Origin: Streptomyces sporangiiformans
GTDB taxonomy: Bacteria > Actinomycetota > Actinomycetes > Streptomycetales > Streptomycetaceae
Length of the DNA: 64,000 bases
Reading direction: 5' to 3'
Assembly: GCF_005768555.2 (NCBI RefSeq)
Contig: NZ_VCHX02000352.1
Location: 62,001 to 126,000 of the forward strand
Both the position numbers and the translations under genes were made by a program. Shown here in pieces: positions 16,248 through 25,013 of this stretch; position 1 is the stretch's first letter; every line of letters starts with the position of its first letter. Under the pieces are notes generated by a model. That model ran no database searches. It was not told where the DNA came from and saw nothing but the letters and a program-made list of their open reading frames with translations.

Positions 16248-17282
16248 ATGACCGCCAGTCTGGAGCAGTTGCGCCGCTGTCATTTCGGCGTCGATCTGGG
16301 GGCCGCACGGACCCGCGTGTACATCAGGGGGGCAGGTCTGGTCGTCGACCAGCCGAGCGTGGCCGCCGTGAACACGAGGACCGGGGCACTGATCGCGGTC
16401 GGGGAGTTCGCCGAGAAGATGACGGGGCGCACGCCCGGGTACATCCGCGTGGTCAGACCCGTGTCCGGCGGCACCGTCGTGGACATCGAGATGGCGCAGC
16501 GGATGCTGCGGCAGTTGCTCGGCGAGAAACTCCGCCGCGCCCTGCGCCGCAAGCCGCGGCTGCGCGCCGCCGCCTGCACTCCCCATGAAGCGGATCCGCT
16601 CGCCCAGCGCGCGGCGATCGAGACGCTGGTCGGGCTCGGCGCGCGGAGGGTCGAACTCGTCGACACGCTCATCGCGGCAGGCGTCGGCTGCGGGCTGCCG
16701 GTCGAGCAGCCCGAGGCGACCATGATCCTGGTGTGCGGGGCGGCGACCACACAGGTCGCGGTGCTGTCGCTCGGCTCGATCGTGACCGCCGCGCGCATCG
16801 CGGTCGGGGGTGAGGCCGTCGACCGCGCGATGGTCCAGCATCTGCGCCTGCACCATGAGTTGATGCTGCCGAGTCAGGCCGTACGCCCCTTGCAGCTCGC
16901 GCTGTCCGGGAACGGGCCCACCGCGAACGGTCCGACGACCGAGGTTCACGGGCGGGACGTGGCCACCGGGCTCGCCCGGTCGGTGAAGGTCGACACGGCC
17001 GCCGTACGCGATGCCATCCAGACCCCGCTCACGGCGGTGATCGACGGTATCGGCAAGGTGTTGCGCGACTGCCCGCCGGACCTGGTGGCCGACCTCGCGG
17101 ACCGCGGGATCATGATGGTCGGCGGCAGCGCCCTGCTGCCGGGCCTCGACCAGATGCTGCGGCAGGCGACGGGCATGCCGGTGCGCATCGCCGAACGGCC
17201 CGACGTGTGCGCGGTCCTCGGTCTGGGCGCGATGCTGGAGGGCAAGATCGAACCGATGGTTCTGGACCCGCTGGCCGCCTGA
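16248..17282 (+). CDS. MreB/Mbl-like actin homologue
   Basis: A 344-residue protein with phosphate-1 motif FGVDLGAARTRVYI, an adenosine/phosphate-2 segment ILVCGAATTQVAVL, and C-terminal GIMMVGGSALLPGLDQML, all as in MreB/Mbl. Streptomyces usually encode MreB and Mbl near mreCD plus a shorter divergent third paralogue elsewhere. The absence of mreCD/pbp2/rodA neighbours and the divergent core suggest the third paralogue, perhaps acting in spore-wall synthesis (inference). ATG 16248 is preceded by GGGAGG at 7 nt; the frame is open further upstream but unlike MreB. Confidence 0.8.
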   Translation: MTASLEQLRRCHFGVDLGAARTRVYIRGAGLVVDQPSVAAVNTRTGALIAVGEFAEKMTGRTPGYIRVVRPVSGGTVVDIEMAQRMLRQLLGEKLRRALRRKPRLRAAACTPHEADPLAQRAAIETLVGLGARRVELVDTLIAAGVGCGLPVEQPEATMILVCGAATTQVAVLSLGSIVTAARIAVGGEAVDRAMVQHLRLHHELMLPSQAVRPLQLALSGNGPTANGPTTEVHGRDVATGLARSVKVDTAAVRDAIQTPLTAVIDGIGKVLRDCPPDLVADLADRGIMMVGGSALLPGLDQMLRQATGMPVRIAERPDVCAVLGLGAMLEGKIEPMVLDPLAA

Positions 17283-17293
17283 GAGAGGCACGT

Positions 17294-17875
17294 TCAGCCG
17301 GTCTTCCCGCCCCACCGCAGGTCGGCCTGCTCCCACTCGACAGCCCACTGCCGCATGCGCACCCGGTCGATACGTGCGCGGACGCCCCAGGCGGTCAGCG
17401 TGACGACGCCGCACCCGCCCATCGCGGCGAGCAGGCCGGCCGAGGTCGCCTGCAGTACCGCTTCCGCCTGGCTGACGGGCTCCGACATCAGGGTGCCGTG
17501 CCGGTCGGTCCAGACCGTGGTACGGCTGCCCGCCCGCGTTTCGGGATCGACCTTGGCCCGGCCGGTGTGAGCCGAGCCGTCCGGGGCCTTCCAGCGCACC
17601 TTGGCCCACACGCGGTCATCGCCCACCACCGAGGACGGCACCGCGCCCGGCGCGTCCTCGGCGAGCACCGCCGGCACGGGGCGGCGCTCCTCCCGCTGCC
17701 GGTCCAGGCTCTGGCTCAGCGCGTTGGCCGCCACCAGCCCCGCGAGCAGGCCGCCCACCACCGCGAAGATCCATGCGGCGAGCACGACCCAGGCCTCGAC
17801 GACGTCCACACGCCGCCGGAGCGGGTTACGCCGCCACCTCCACAGCCTCACCTTGGTACGTCGTGTCATCGCCAT
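17294..17875 (-). CDS. Two-helix membrane protein (Rv1733c-like)
   Basis: A 193-residue protein. A basic N-terminus (RRTKVRLWRWRRNPLRRR) precedes a first membrane helix (VVLAAWIFAVVGGLLAGLVAA), then an extracellular domain of about 80 residues with VWAKVRWKAPDGSAHTGRAKV, a second helix, and a basic cytosolic end. This architecture matches a family common in Streptomyces and resembling mycobacterial Rv1733c; function unknown. Start chosen at 17875 because AAGGGGGT lies 9 nt upstream. It converges on the MreB-like gene. Confidence 0.7.
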   Translation of the reverse strand: MAMTRRTKVRLWRWRRNPLRRRVDVVEAWVVLAAWIFAVVGGLLAGLVAANALSQSLDRQREERRPVPAVLAEDAPGAVPSSVVGDDRVWAKVRWKAPDGSAHTGRAKVDPETRAGSRTTVWTDRHGTLMSEPVSQAEAVLQATSAGLLAAMGGCGVVTLTAWGVRARIDRVRMRQWAVEWEQADLRWGGKTG

Positions 17876-18090
17876 CGGCCAGCACCCCCTTGTGAGCACC
17901 GACGGCAACACCTGTTTTCCAGTGTGCTCCCACCAGCGTCGCAGAACTCGGGCGCTGTGGCATGCGGTGGCGGAGGGGGACGGGGTGGCGGAAGGGGACG
18001 TTCGGTGGGCGACGGGATCGAGGTGGCCGACGGGTCGAAGTGAGGTCTGCGCGGTTTGCGTGGTCCAAGTGGTCTGCGCGCCGGCGGATT

Positions 18091-18435
18091 TCAGATCGTC
18101 GGAGTCAGCCGTTCATGGAAGGACAAGGCGGACTCCAGGCCGGTGATCCGGAACACCCGCATGACCGGGTCGGCTCCGCGTACGCACCACATCGTGCCGC
18201 CGCGCCTGGCCGTACGGTTCTGGATTCTGTCCAGCAGCCGTAATCCCCCGCAGTCCAGAAACGTCACGGCTCCCAGGTCGACGACGACCTCGGTCGCGCT
18301 CCGGGCGATCAGCTCGTCCACCCGTGGGGCCAGTACCTGAGCAGCGTGGATGTCGACCTCTCCGCGCAGCTCGATCACCGTCGCCGCACCCACGACCCGC
18401 TCGTCCAGGCCGAAGGCACACGTGTCAGCGCCCAT
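18091..18435 (-). CDS. STAS-domain anti-sigma factor antagonist-like protein
   Basis: A 114-residue single STAS domain: ATVIELRGEVDIHAAQVLAPRVDELI, then EVVVDLGAVTFLDCGGLRLLDRI. In SpoIIAA/RsbV proteins the loop reads DSSG and carries the phosphorylated Ser; here it is DCGG, so kinase-controlled switching is probably lost or different. It might be a constitutive antagonist or act with another partner. No anti-sigma kinase gene is adjacent. ATG is preceded by GGGGG at 5 nt. Confidence 0.8.
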   Translation of the reverse strand: MGADTCAFGLDERVVGAATVIELRGEVDIHAAQVLAPRVDELIARSATEVVVDLGAVTFLDCGGLRLLDRIQNRTARRGGTMWCVRGADPVMRVFRITGLESALSFHERLTPTI

Positions 18436-18568
18436 GACGACCCCCAGCGCTCCTTCGCTCCTCGTACGCCGACATCATGCACCGGGCGGCAGACAACGGT
18501 GCGCCTGCTTGACCAAGCCTGTACGTACTTCACCGATCCATTGCCGAGGAGGGAGAACGGCGGCAGAG

Positions 18569-19219
18569 TCATGCCTGGATGTGGGTGCTGCGCAGCGTTT
18601 CGGTCACCTCGTGGTCGGAGAGCTGCGCGAAGTCCTCGTACCACTCCCCCACCGCGTAGAAGTGTTCTGGCTGGTGGACGCAGACCACGTCGTCGGCCTC
18701 GTGCTCCCGTACGGCGCCGAGGCCCGAGCAGACCGGTACGGCCAGGATCAGGCGGGCGGGCTCGCGGCGGCGGACATGGAGCAGGGCGGCCCGGGCGGTG
18801 ACGCCGGTGGCGAGCCCGTCGTCGACCAGGATCACGGTCCGGTCCCGTACGCGAGGAGCGGGGCGCCCCTCGCGGTAGAGGTCATCGAGGCGGTGGAGCT
18901 CGGCGCGCTGCCGGGCGACGGTCTCGGTGAACTGGTACTCGGTCATGTCCAGGAGCGCCAGGGTCTCCTTGTCGAACACGGGCGGGTCCTCACCGACGAT
19001 CGCGCCGACCCCGGCCTCCGGCTGGCCCGGTGCGCCGATCTTGCGGACCACCAGTACATCCAGGGGCGCGTGCAGGGCGTGGGCGACCTCCGCCCCGACG
19101 GGGACGCCCCCGCGGGGCAGGGCCAGCACGAGGGGGTCGACGAAGCCGCCGCCCTCCGCCCGTTTCAGGAGCGCGGCAGCGAGTTCCTGGCCCGCCTGCC
19201 GACGGTTCTGGAAGCGCAT
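18569..19219 (-). CDS. Phosphoribosyltransferase-domain protein
   Basis: A 216-residue type I PRTase-fold protein. It has VLALPRGGVPVGAEVAHALHAPLDVLVVRKIG and the PRPP loop VILVDDGLATGVTARAAL, where the two acidic residues are present. The family is often annotated as putative phosphoribosyltransferase and sits beside erythromycin esterase-like genes in actinomycete stress clusters. The ATG overlaps the stop of the upstream esterase gene (TGATG), so the two are coupled. Physiological substrate unknown. Confidence 0.8.
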   Translation of the reverse strand: MRFQNRRQAGQELAAALLKRAEGGGFVDPLVLALPRGGVPVGAEVAHALHAPLDVLVVRKIGAPGQPEAGVGAIVGEDPPVFDKETLALLDMTEYQFTETVARQRAELHRLDDLYREGRPAPRVRDRTVILVDDGLATGVTARAALLHVRRREPARLILAVPVCSGLGAVREHEADDVVCVHQPEHFYAVGEWYEDFAQLSDHEVTETLRSTHIQA

Positions 19220-20574
19220 CAGGTCTCCTCGTAGGGGTGCAGCGGGGTCAGGGCCTGGGTGCGGTCGAGGAAGCAGAAGGCGTCGTAGCGTTCGCCCAGG
19301 ACGGTGGGCATGTAGGTGCCCCACTGCCGCTGCTCGTCCTGCGGCCGGTAGACGACGCCGATCGCCCGGTGGGCACGCTCCTCGGCGATCCAGCCGTGCT
19401 CGTCGTGCAGGGGCCTGCCGTGGACGGGCCCGGGCGGGAAGACGAACAGGGACCGCTCCCCCGGCACCGCCTGGTGCATGACCTGCTCGACACTGCCGTC
19501 CCGGGCGGGCGGCATGCCGAGTACGGCCGGGCGGGCGCCCCACCGGTCGGCGGCGGTCACCGTGCCCTCGTACGATCCGAGGCCGACCAGCACCACGCCC
19601 TCCGCCAGGTGCCGTTCGCGGGCCAGCTGGCCGACGTTGACCAGGCCGGCGTCGAACATGTCGGTGGCGCGGGCGTCGCCGATGTGCGTGTTGTGTTCCC
19701 AGACCACCGCCTTGGCGTCCGGACCGTGGTGTTCCATGAGCCGGTCGAGGGTGTCGGCCATGTGACGGTCGCGGATGTTCCACGCCTCGGCGCCGCCGTG
19801 CAGCATGGCCCGGTAGTAGCGGTCGGCTCCGGCCAGCACCTCGGCGTTCTGCAGGGCGGCGAACTCCGCGAGGTCGCCGGTCAGGGTCGCGGACTGCCCG
19901 GCGACGGCGTGGGCGCGGAGCCCGGTGAGCAGGGCGACCACCTCCGGCTCGAGGCCGTACGGCACCAGTTCGGTGGCGCGGGCGTAGGACTGGGGGTCGT
20001 CGGCGTACGGCTCGAAGCAGCGGTACGCCTCCAGCGCCCGGTCGACCAGGTCCGGCTCGTGGGCACGGAGGTGGTCGAGGACGGCGTGCAGCGACTCCCA
20101 CAGGCTGTACACGTCCAGGCCGAAGAAGCCGACCCGCCGCCCGGCCGGCAGCCGGGCGTTGTGCTCGCGGAGCCATCGGGCGAACGCCAGCACCTCCGTG
20201 TTCGCCCACAGCCACGCCGGCCATCTGCGGAAGTTCTCCAGGACCTCTCGCGGCTCCTCGGGGCCCGCCTGTGCTCCAGCTCCCTGCGCTCCGGCCCTCT
20301 GCGCTCCGGTGACCGAACAGTGCAGCGCCAGGCAGTCCTGCCAGTCGCCCTCCACGGCCACGAAGGAGAAGCCCCTCTCCTCGATCAGCCTCCGGGTCAG
20401 CAGGGCCCGCACCTGGTAGTACTCGGCGGTGCCGTGCGTGGCTTCGCCCAGCAGTACGTAGCGGGCGTCGCCGATCCGTTCCAGCAGCACGTCCAGCGAG
20501 CCCGGCCCGGACAGCGGCAGCGCGTCCCGCCGGATGCGCCGCACCTCATCCGCACCGGCTGCGACAGCGGTCAT
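19219..20574 (-). CDS. Erythromycin esterase-like protein
   Basis: A 451-residue member of the erythromycin esterase family: VLLGEATHGTAEYY with the essential Glu/His, FVAVEGDWQD, a helical middle region, VVWEHNTHIGDARATDM with a second conserved His, and a C-terminal AIGVVYRP. Whether it hydrolyses macrolides or another ester is unknown; most environmental members have not been shown to confer resistance. Start uncertain: ATG 20574 or GTG 20583 both fit. It is upstream of, and coupled to, the PRTase gene, and divergent from the CBS gene. Confidence 0.8.
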   Translation of the reverse strand: MTAVAAGADEVRRIRRDALPLSGPGSLDVLLERIGDARYVLLGEATHGTAEYYQVRALLTRRLIEERGFSFVAVEGDWQDCLALHCSVTGAQRAGAQGAGAQAGPEEPREVLENFRRWPAWLWANTEVLAFARWLREHNARLPAGRRVGFFGLDVYSLWESLHAVLDHLRAHEPDLVDRALEAYRCFEPYADDPQSYARATELVPYGLEPEVVALLTGLRAHAVAGQSATLTGDLAEFAALQNAEVLAGADRYYRAMLHGGAEAWNIRDRHMADTLDRLMEHHGPDAKAVVWEHNTHIGDARATDMFDAGLVNVGQLARERHLAEGVVLVGLGSYEGTVTAADRWGARPAVLGMPPARDGSVEQVMHQAVPGERSLFVFPPGPVHGRPLHDEHGWIAEERAHRAIGVVYRPQDEQRQWGTYMPTVLGERYDAFCFLDRTQALTPLHPYEET

Positions 20575-20624
20575 CGAGGTCACGTCCCGTCCCACCCCTC
20601 CAACGCGTTCACTCGCCCCGGCAT

Positions 20625-20644
20625 GGGCCTTTCGTGATCGGCCC
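20625..20644. promoter_or_regulatory. Inverted repeat between the esterase-like and CBS genes
   Basis: GGGCC and GGCCC arms are separated by 10 nt in the divergent promoter region. The GGGNC/GNCCC flavour recalls DevR/DosR-type boxes, but the spacing is longer than the canonical 4 nt, so this is only a weak candidate. Confidence 0.2.
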
Positions 20645-20779
20645 CTCCGAGTACCCGACCGGCCGGGTCCTCACGCGTCCACGCATGGAGGAACCGGTGC
20701 CGGGTACTCGCGGGTCTGCCGAGTACCGGCCCTCCAGGTACGTGCCGGTGCTCATCCCGGAAAGCACACGGAGGTAGCC

Positions 20780-21199
20780 ATGGCTCAGCATGTCCGGGAG
20801 GTCATGACGACGGAACCGGTGACGGTGGACGAAGAAACTCCGCTCCCCGAGGTCGCCCGGCTCATGAAGGAGAAGAACATCGGCGATGTCATCGTCGCCG
20901 AGGAAGACCGCGTACGCGGCCTGGTGACCGATCGTGACCTGGTGGTCCGGGTCCTGGCCGAGGAGCGCGACCCCGCCCGCACCACGGTCCGCGAGGTCGC
21001 CAGCACCGATCTCATCACCATCGACCCGGAGGCGGAGATCGACGAGGCGGTCCGGCTGATGCGTGAGAACGCGCTGCGGCGGCTGCCGGTCGTCGAGGAG
21101 GGGCACCTGGTCGGCGCCCTCAGCATCGGCGACCTGGCTCTCGAACGCGACCCGCGCTCCGCGCTCGCCGACATCAGCGCGGCGGAGCCGAACCGATAG
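20780..21199 (+). CDS. Tandem CBS-domain protein
   Basis: A 139-residue protein made of two CBS motifs: REVMTTEPVTVDEETPLPEVARLMKE with GLVTDRDLVVRVL, then LITIDPEAEIDEAVRLMRE with GALSIGDLAL. CBS pairs bind adenine nucleotides and sense energy status; stand-alone examples are common in hypoxia or stress regulons of actinobacteria. The ATG is preceded by GGAGG at 5 nt. It belongs with the neighbouring stress and RNA-repair genes. Confidence 0.85.
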   Translation: MAQHVREVMTTEPVTVDEETPLPEVARLMKEKNIGDVIVAEEDRVRGLVTDRDLVVRVLAEERDPARTTVREVASTDLITIDPEAEIDEAVRLMRENALRRLPVVEEGHLVGALSIGDLALERDPRSALADISAAEPNR

Positions 21200-21303
21200 G
21201 GCGAGCCACACGTCCCGCGCGTGGGCAGGGCGGCCTGTCCTCTTCGTTCCTCTTCGTTTCTCCGACGACACATGCGTACGGGGCGAACGGGCACCCGGTG
21301 GGC

Positions 21304-21774
21304 ATGGTCGGAGAGACGGACGACGAGCGGCAGGCACGCGGGCAGGGCGAGAGCGGTCATCGGCTCGTGCCGCACACGGCCGACGTGCGCATCGAGGCGT
21401 GGGGTACGACCAGGGAATGCTGCCTGGTGGAGGCCGTACTCGCGATGGTGGAGAGCTTCGCGGACGTCTCGGCGACACGGCCGACCGCTATGCAACGCGC
21501 CCAGTTCGCCGAGATCAGCGACGACGATCTGCTGGCCGCGCTGCTGGACGAGGTCGTCTACCGCCTCGAGGTCCACGGCCAGGTCCCCCTGGACGTGGAA
21601 GTGGAGGAGGTGGAGGCGGAAGAGCCCGACGGCTCCCTCGACGTACGTCTGGCCGTCGCCGACCTGTCGGACGTGGAGATCACCGGCGCCGTACCGAAGG
21701 CCGTCTCGTGGAACGAACTGCACATCGGGCCCGGTCCCTACGGCTGGTCGTGTGCGGTGACGATCGACGTGTGA
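21304..21774 (+). CDS. Archease-family protein
   Basis: A 156-residue protein. The core LVPHTADVRIEAWGTTRECCLVEAVLAMVE and the C-terminal KAVSWNELHIG match archease, a small metal-binding cofactor that helps the RNA ligase RtcB through guanylylation and multiple turnover. The RtcB gene lies directly downstream in convergent orientation, supporting the call. ATG 21304 or GTG 21298 could be the start; no clear ribosome binding site separates them. The N-terminal 20 residues are polar and poorly conserved. Confidence 0.85.
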   Translation: MVGETDDERQARGQGESGHRLVPHTADVRIEAWGTTRECCLVEAVLAMVESFADVSATRPTAMQRAQFAEISDDDLLAALLDEVVYRLEVHGQVPLDVEVEEVEAEEPDGSLDVRLAVADLSDVEITGAVPKAVSWNELHIGPGPYGWSCAVTIDV

Positions 21775-21779
21775 GAACG

Positions 21780-21841
21780 AGGGGTCTCACCCCTTGCGAC
21801 GCCGAGGGGTGCCGAGGGGTCCAGGACGGGGTCTCACCCCT
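21780..21841. terminator. Bidirectional terminator-like hairpins between archease and rtcB
   Basis: Two near-identical hairpins (AGGGGT-CTC-ACCCCT at 21780-21794 and GGGGT-CTC-ACCCC at 21828-21840) lie between the convergent genes, with GAGGGGT repeats between them. The second includes the rtcB stop codon. Confidence 0.5.
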
Positions 21842-23246
21842 TCACCACACCCAGCGGGACCAGCCGTGCGACCGTACGGCACAGCCCCGCGCCCTCGCTC
21901 GCCGCCACCACCGCGCTCACGTCCTTGTATGCCTCCGGTGTCTCCTCCGCCAGCCCGCGCAACGACCGCGGGCGCACCGCGATACCACCTCGCTCCAGCC
22001 GGGCCCGCAGTTCCGCTCCGGCGACCGCCCGCGCGGCCTGATGACGGCTCATCACGCGCCCCGCGCCGTGGCAGGTGGAGTGGAACGCGTCGCCGCCCGG
22101 CACTCCGGCGAGCACGTACGAGGCCGTGCCCATGGTGCCGGGGATCAGTACGGGCTGGCCGAACTCTCTCAGTTCCTCGGGCAGTTCGGGATGAGCGGGC
22201 GGGAAGGCCCGGGTGGCGCCCTTGCGGTGCACGCACAGCCTGCGCCGCGTTCCGTCCACCGTATGGGTCTCGATCTTGGCGAGGTTGTGGGACACGTCGT
22301 ACACGAGCGACAGGCGGGCACCCGTGGCGCGGCGGAAGATCCGCCGGGTCGCGTCGGACAGCAACTGCCGGTTCGCGCGGCCGTAGTTGGCGGCCGCGGC
22401 CATCGCGCCGAGATAGGCCCGTCCTTCGGGCGAGTCGACCGGGGCGCAGGCCAGTTGCCGGTCCGGGACGGTGATGCCGTAGCGGTTCATGACGCGGTCC
22501 ATCGCCCGTACGTGATCGGTGCAGATCTGGTGCCCGAGCCCGCGTGAGCCGCAGTGGATCATCACGCACACCTGGCCGAGGGCGAGTCCGAAGCCGGCGG
22601 CGACCCGCTCGTCGTACACCTCGGTGACCTGCTGGATCTCCAGGAAGTGGTTGGCGGAGCCGAGGCTGCCGACCTGGCCGAGGCCGCGCTCCCGCGCCCG
22701 CCCGCTCACCTGTGCCCCGTCGGCTTCGGCGACCGCCCCGCCGTCCTCGCAGCGGGTCAGGTCGCGTTCCTCACCGTGGCCGTGGGTCACGGCGTACCGG
22801 GAGCCGCCCTCCAGGATCTCCTCCAGCTGGCCGGGGCCGCTCAGCCGCCACACCCCGCCGGGGCCCGCGCCGCGCGGGATCGCCCGGTCCAGAGCGTCCA
22901 TGATCTCGGGCAGCGCGGGCTCCAGCGTCTGCCGGTCGCTGTCGGCGGCCAGCAGCCGCACCCCGCACGAGATGTCGAAGCCGACCCCGCCGGGCGAGAC
23001 CACTCCGCCGTCGTCCACGTCGGTCGCCGCCACGCCTCCGATGGGGAAGCCGTAGCCCCAGTGAATGTCCGGCATGGCGTACGAGGCGCCGACGATGCCC
23101 GGCAGCGTGGCCACGTTGACGACCTGCTCCAGCGATTTCTCGGCGTCCCTCAGCAGGCCCCGGGACGCGAACACGACTCCCGGCACGCGCATGGGCCCGT
23201 GCGGTTCGATCCGGAAGCGGTAGGGACGCTCCTCAACGAGTTCCAT
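21834..23246 (-). CDS. rtcB: RtcB-family RNA ligase
   Basis: A 470-residue RNA-splicing ligase homologue that joins 2',3'-cyclic phosphate or 3'-phosphate ends to 5'-OH ends via a guanylylated His. Metal and catalytic residues are present: GGVGFDISCGVRL (Cys), GSANHFLEI (His), MIHCGSRGLGHQ (His), LVYDVSHNLAKIE (His) and HSTCHGAGRVMSR (guanylylated His). ATG 23246 follows GGGAGG at 7 nt; the open frame upstream is out-of-family. Convergent with archease. The likely role is tRNA or rRNA repair under stress. Confidence 0.9.
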   Translation of the reverse strand: MELVEERPYRFRIEPHGPMRVPGVVFASRGLLRDAEKSLEQVVNVATLPGIVGASYAMPDIHWGYGFPIGGVAATDVDDGGVVSPGGVGFDISCGVRLLAADSDRQTLEPALPEIMDALDRAIPRGAGPGGVWRLSGPGQLEEILEGGSRYAVTHGHGEERDLTRCEDGGAVAEADGAQVSGRARERGLGQVGSLGSANHFLEIQQVTEVYDERVAAGFGLALGQVCVMIHCGSRGLGHQICTDHVRAMDRVMNRYGITVPDRQLACAPVDSPEGRAYLGAMAAAANYGRANRQLLSDATRRIFRRATGARLSLVYDVSHNLAKIETHTVDGTRRRLCVHRKGATRAFPPAHPELPEELREFGQPVLIPGTMGTASYVLAGVPGGDAFHSTCHGAGRVMSRHQAARAVAGAELRARLERGGIAVRPRSLRGLAEETPEAYKDVSAVVAASEGAGLCRTVARLVPLGVVKG

Positions 23247-23290
23247 GTGCGGCCTCCCGGTGTGTGTGAGGGCGCGTCGGCCGGCCGCTG

Positions 23291-23755
23291 TCAGCCGTCG
23301 TCGTCCTCGGGGACGGCCCGCCAGCCCGTCCACCGCCGCACGGTGACCACGATCACCGGCCCGTGCGGCGGCCGCCTTCGGTAAGGGACGTACTTCTGCC
23401 GGAGCAGCGCGACCGCGGCGGAGTGCTCGTTCCGGACCGAAGCCTCCGGCGCGTCGGGCGACACGATCCTTGCGTCGCCGTCCGCCCGCACCCACCACAG
23501 CCGGTCCCAGTCCTCGTCGTAGGCGTCCACCAGCAGGCATACGGCCGGGTGGGCCACGATGTTCCGCAGCCGCTTCAGCCGGACCGCTTTCTTCGGCTTG
23601 TGATCGATCGCTGTCACGATCATGTCGTCGGCCTGCGCGAACACCAGCGGGACGAGGTGGGGCCGCCCCTCGGCATCCACTGTCGCGAGCCGCGCCACCC
23701 GGGCGGTCCCGAACAACCGCCGCGCGTCGTGCGCCTCCACCTCCGGCACGATCAC
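23291..23755 (-). CDS. PPOX-class F420/FMN-dependent oxidoreductase
   Basis: A 154-residue split beta-barrel protein: VARLATVDAEGRPHLVPLVFAQ at the start of the barrel, then KAVRLKRLRNIVAHPAVCLLVD and LWWVRADGDARIV. This is the TIGR03668-like group of pyridoxamine-phosphate-oxidase-fold proteins that bind F420 or FMN. GTG 23755 has AAGGG at suitable spacing, better than the GTG at 23761. It precedes rtcB on the same strand (about 44 bp gap) and may be co-transcribed. Confidence 0.75.
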   Translation of the reverse strand: MIVPEVEAHDARRLFGTARVARLATVDAEGRPHLVPLVFAQADDMIVTAIDHKPKKAVRLKRLRNIVAHPAVCLLVDAYDEDWDRLWWVRADGDARIVSPDAPEASVRNEHSAAVALLRQKYVPYRRRPPHGPVIVVTVRRWTGWRAVPEDDDG

Positions 23756-23868
23756 CTCCACCCTTTCAGGGATGAGTATCCGAAACCAGAGACGTTACGC
23801 GTTGTCCACATCAGTACGATTTGCCAGGATTGGGCATCTCATGATCGGTCACGACCAAGGAGGCTCTG

Positions 23869-24285
23869 GTGGCCACCAGACTGAACCCGTACATCAGCTT
23901 CGCCGGTAACGCCCGTCAGGCCATGGAGTTCTACCAAGGCGTCTTCGGCGGCGACCTGGCGCTCCACACCTACGCCGACATCGGCGGCGGACACGCCCCG
24001 GAAGACGCCGACAAAATCATGCACGGCATGCTCGAGACCTCCGGCGGACTCACGCTCATGGGCGCCGACACCCCGCCGGGAATGGAGCACCGCCCCGGCA
24101 ACAACATCGCGGTGTCCCTGAGCGGCCAGGACGCCGACGAGCTGCGCGGCTACTGGGCGAAGCTGTCGGACGGCGGCACCGTGGCGGTCGCCCTGGCGGA
24201 GCAGATGTGGGGCGACGTGTTCGGCATGTGCACGGACCGGTTCGGCATCGACTGGATGGTCAACATCAGCACGCCCCAGACTTGA
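23869..24285 (+). CDS. VOC-family (PhnB/glyoxalase-like) protein
   Basis: A 138-residue protein: LNPYISFAGNARQAMEFYQGVFGG at the first half and WGDVFGMCTDRFGIDWMVNI at the end, as in PhnB-like VOC proteins. These bind metal and act on varied small molecules; the substrate is unknown. GTG start with AAGGAGG 6 nt upstream. It is divergent from the PPOX gene. A GGAGCCC heptamer repeat follows at about 24288-24321. Confidence 0.85.
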   Translation: MATRLNPYISFAGNARQAMEFYQGVFGGDLALHTYADIGGGHAPEDADKIMHGMLETSGGLTLMGADTPPGMEHRPGNNIAVSLSGQDADELRGYWAKLSDGGTVAVALAEQMWGDVFGMCTDRFGIDWMVNISTPQT

Positions 24286-24338
24286 CGGAGCCCGGAGCCC
24301 GGAGCCCGGAGCCGGAGCCCACGCGCCGCTCAGCGCTG

Positions 24339-25013
24339 TCAGCTGCGCCAGCTGTAGCGGCGCTCCGGGCGGCCCGCGTGGCCGTAGCGCAGCGACACCT
24401 CCGCCCGACCGATGTCGCTGAAGTGCTCGAGGTAGCGGCGGGCGCTGACGCGGGAGACACCGAGCCGGGCCGCGCACTCGGCCGCGGAGAGGCTCCCCTC
24501 GGCGACGCGCAGCTCACGTTCGATCAGTTCGGCGGTCTCCACGCTCATGCCCTTCGGCAGGGTGGGCGCCGCCGCCGGTGCCGCCACCCGGGCCATCGCC
24601 CGGTCCACGTCGGCCTGGCCGCTGACCACCGCCGTGTACAGATCGCTCCGCCGGGCGGCGTACCGCTCCAGCCGGGCCCTCAGGTCCTCGGCGTCGAACG
24701 GCTTGAGCAGATAGTCGACCACGCCCTGGCGGACGGCGCCCCGGACCGCTTCGGACTCGCGCGCGGCGCTGATCACCAGCACATCGCAGTCGTGCCCCGC
24801 GCTCCGCAATCGCGGAATGACCTCCAGCCCGAACATGTCGGGCAGATACAGATCGAGCAGCACGAGATCGGGATGCAGCTCGGCGACGGCGGTGAGCGCC
24901 TGCTCGCCGCAGTTCGCCGTTCCGACCACCCGGAAACCCTCGACATCGTTCACGAATCCGCGGTGGATCCGCGCCACCATGAAGTCGTCCTCGACGATCA
25001 GTACATCGATCAT
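24339..25013 (-). CDS. CitB/DcuR-type response regulator
   Basis: A 224-residue regulator. The receiver has the acidic pair (VLIVEDDFMVARIH), phosphoacceptor (DLVLLDLYLPD) and Lys (VDYLLKPFDAEDL). The C-terminal output domain contains a HTH (LSAAECAARLGVSRVSARRYLEHF) typical of CitB/DctR regulators. It overlaps the kinase gene by 4 nt. The tricarboxylate transporter genes are divergent, so it probably activates tctCBA when di- or tricarboxylates are sensed (inference). Confidence 0.85.
   Translation of the reverse strand: MIDVLIVEDDFMVARIHRGFVNDVEGFRVVGTANCGEQALTAVAELHPDLVLLDLYLPDMFGLEVIPRLRSAGHDCDVLVISAARESEAVRGAVRQGVVDYLLKPFDAEDLRARLERYAARRSDLYTAVVSGQADVDRAMARVAAPAAAPTLPKGMSVETAELIERELRVAEGSLSAAECAARLGVSRVSARRYLEHFSDIGRAEVSLRYGHAGRPERRYSWRS

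Noticed and set aside
20534..20779. N-terminal extension of the CBS protein
   Set aside because: No ribosome binding site or family sequence; ATG 20780 has GGAGG and matches the domain start.
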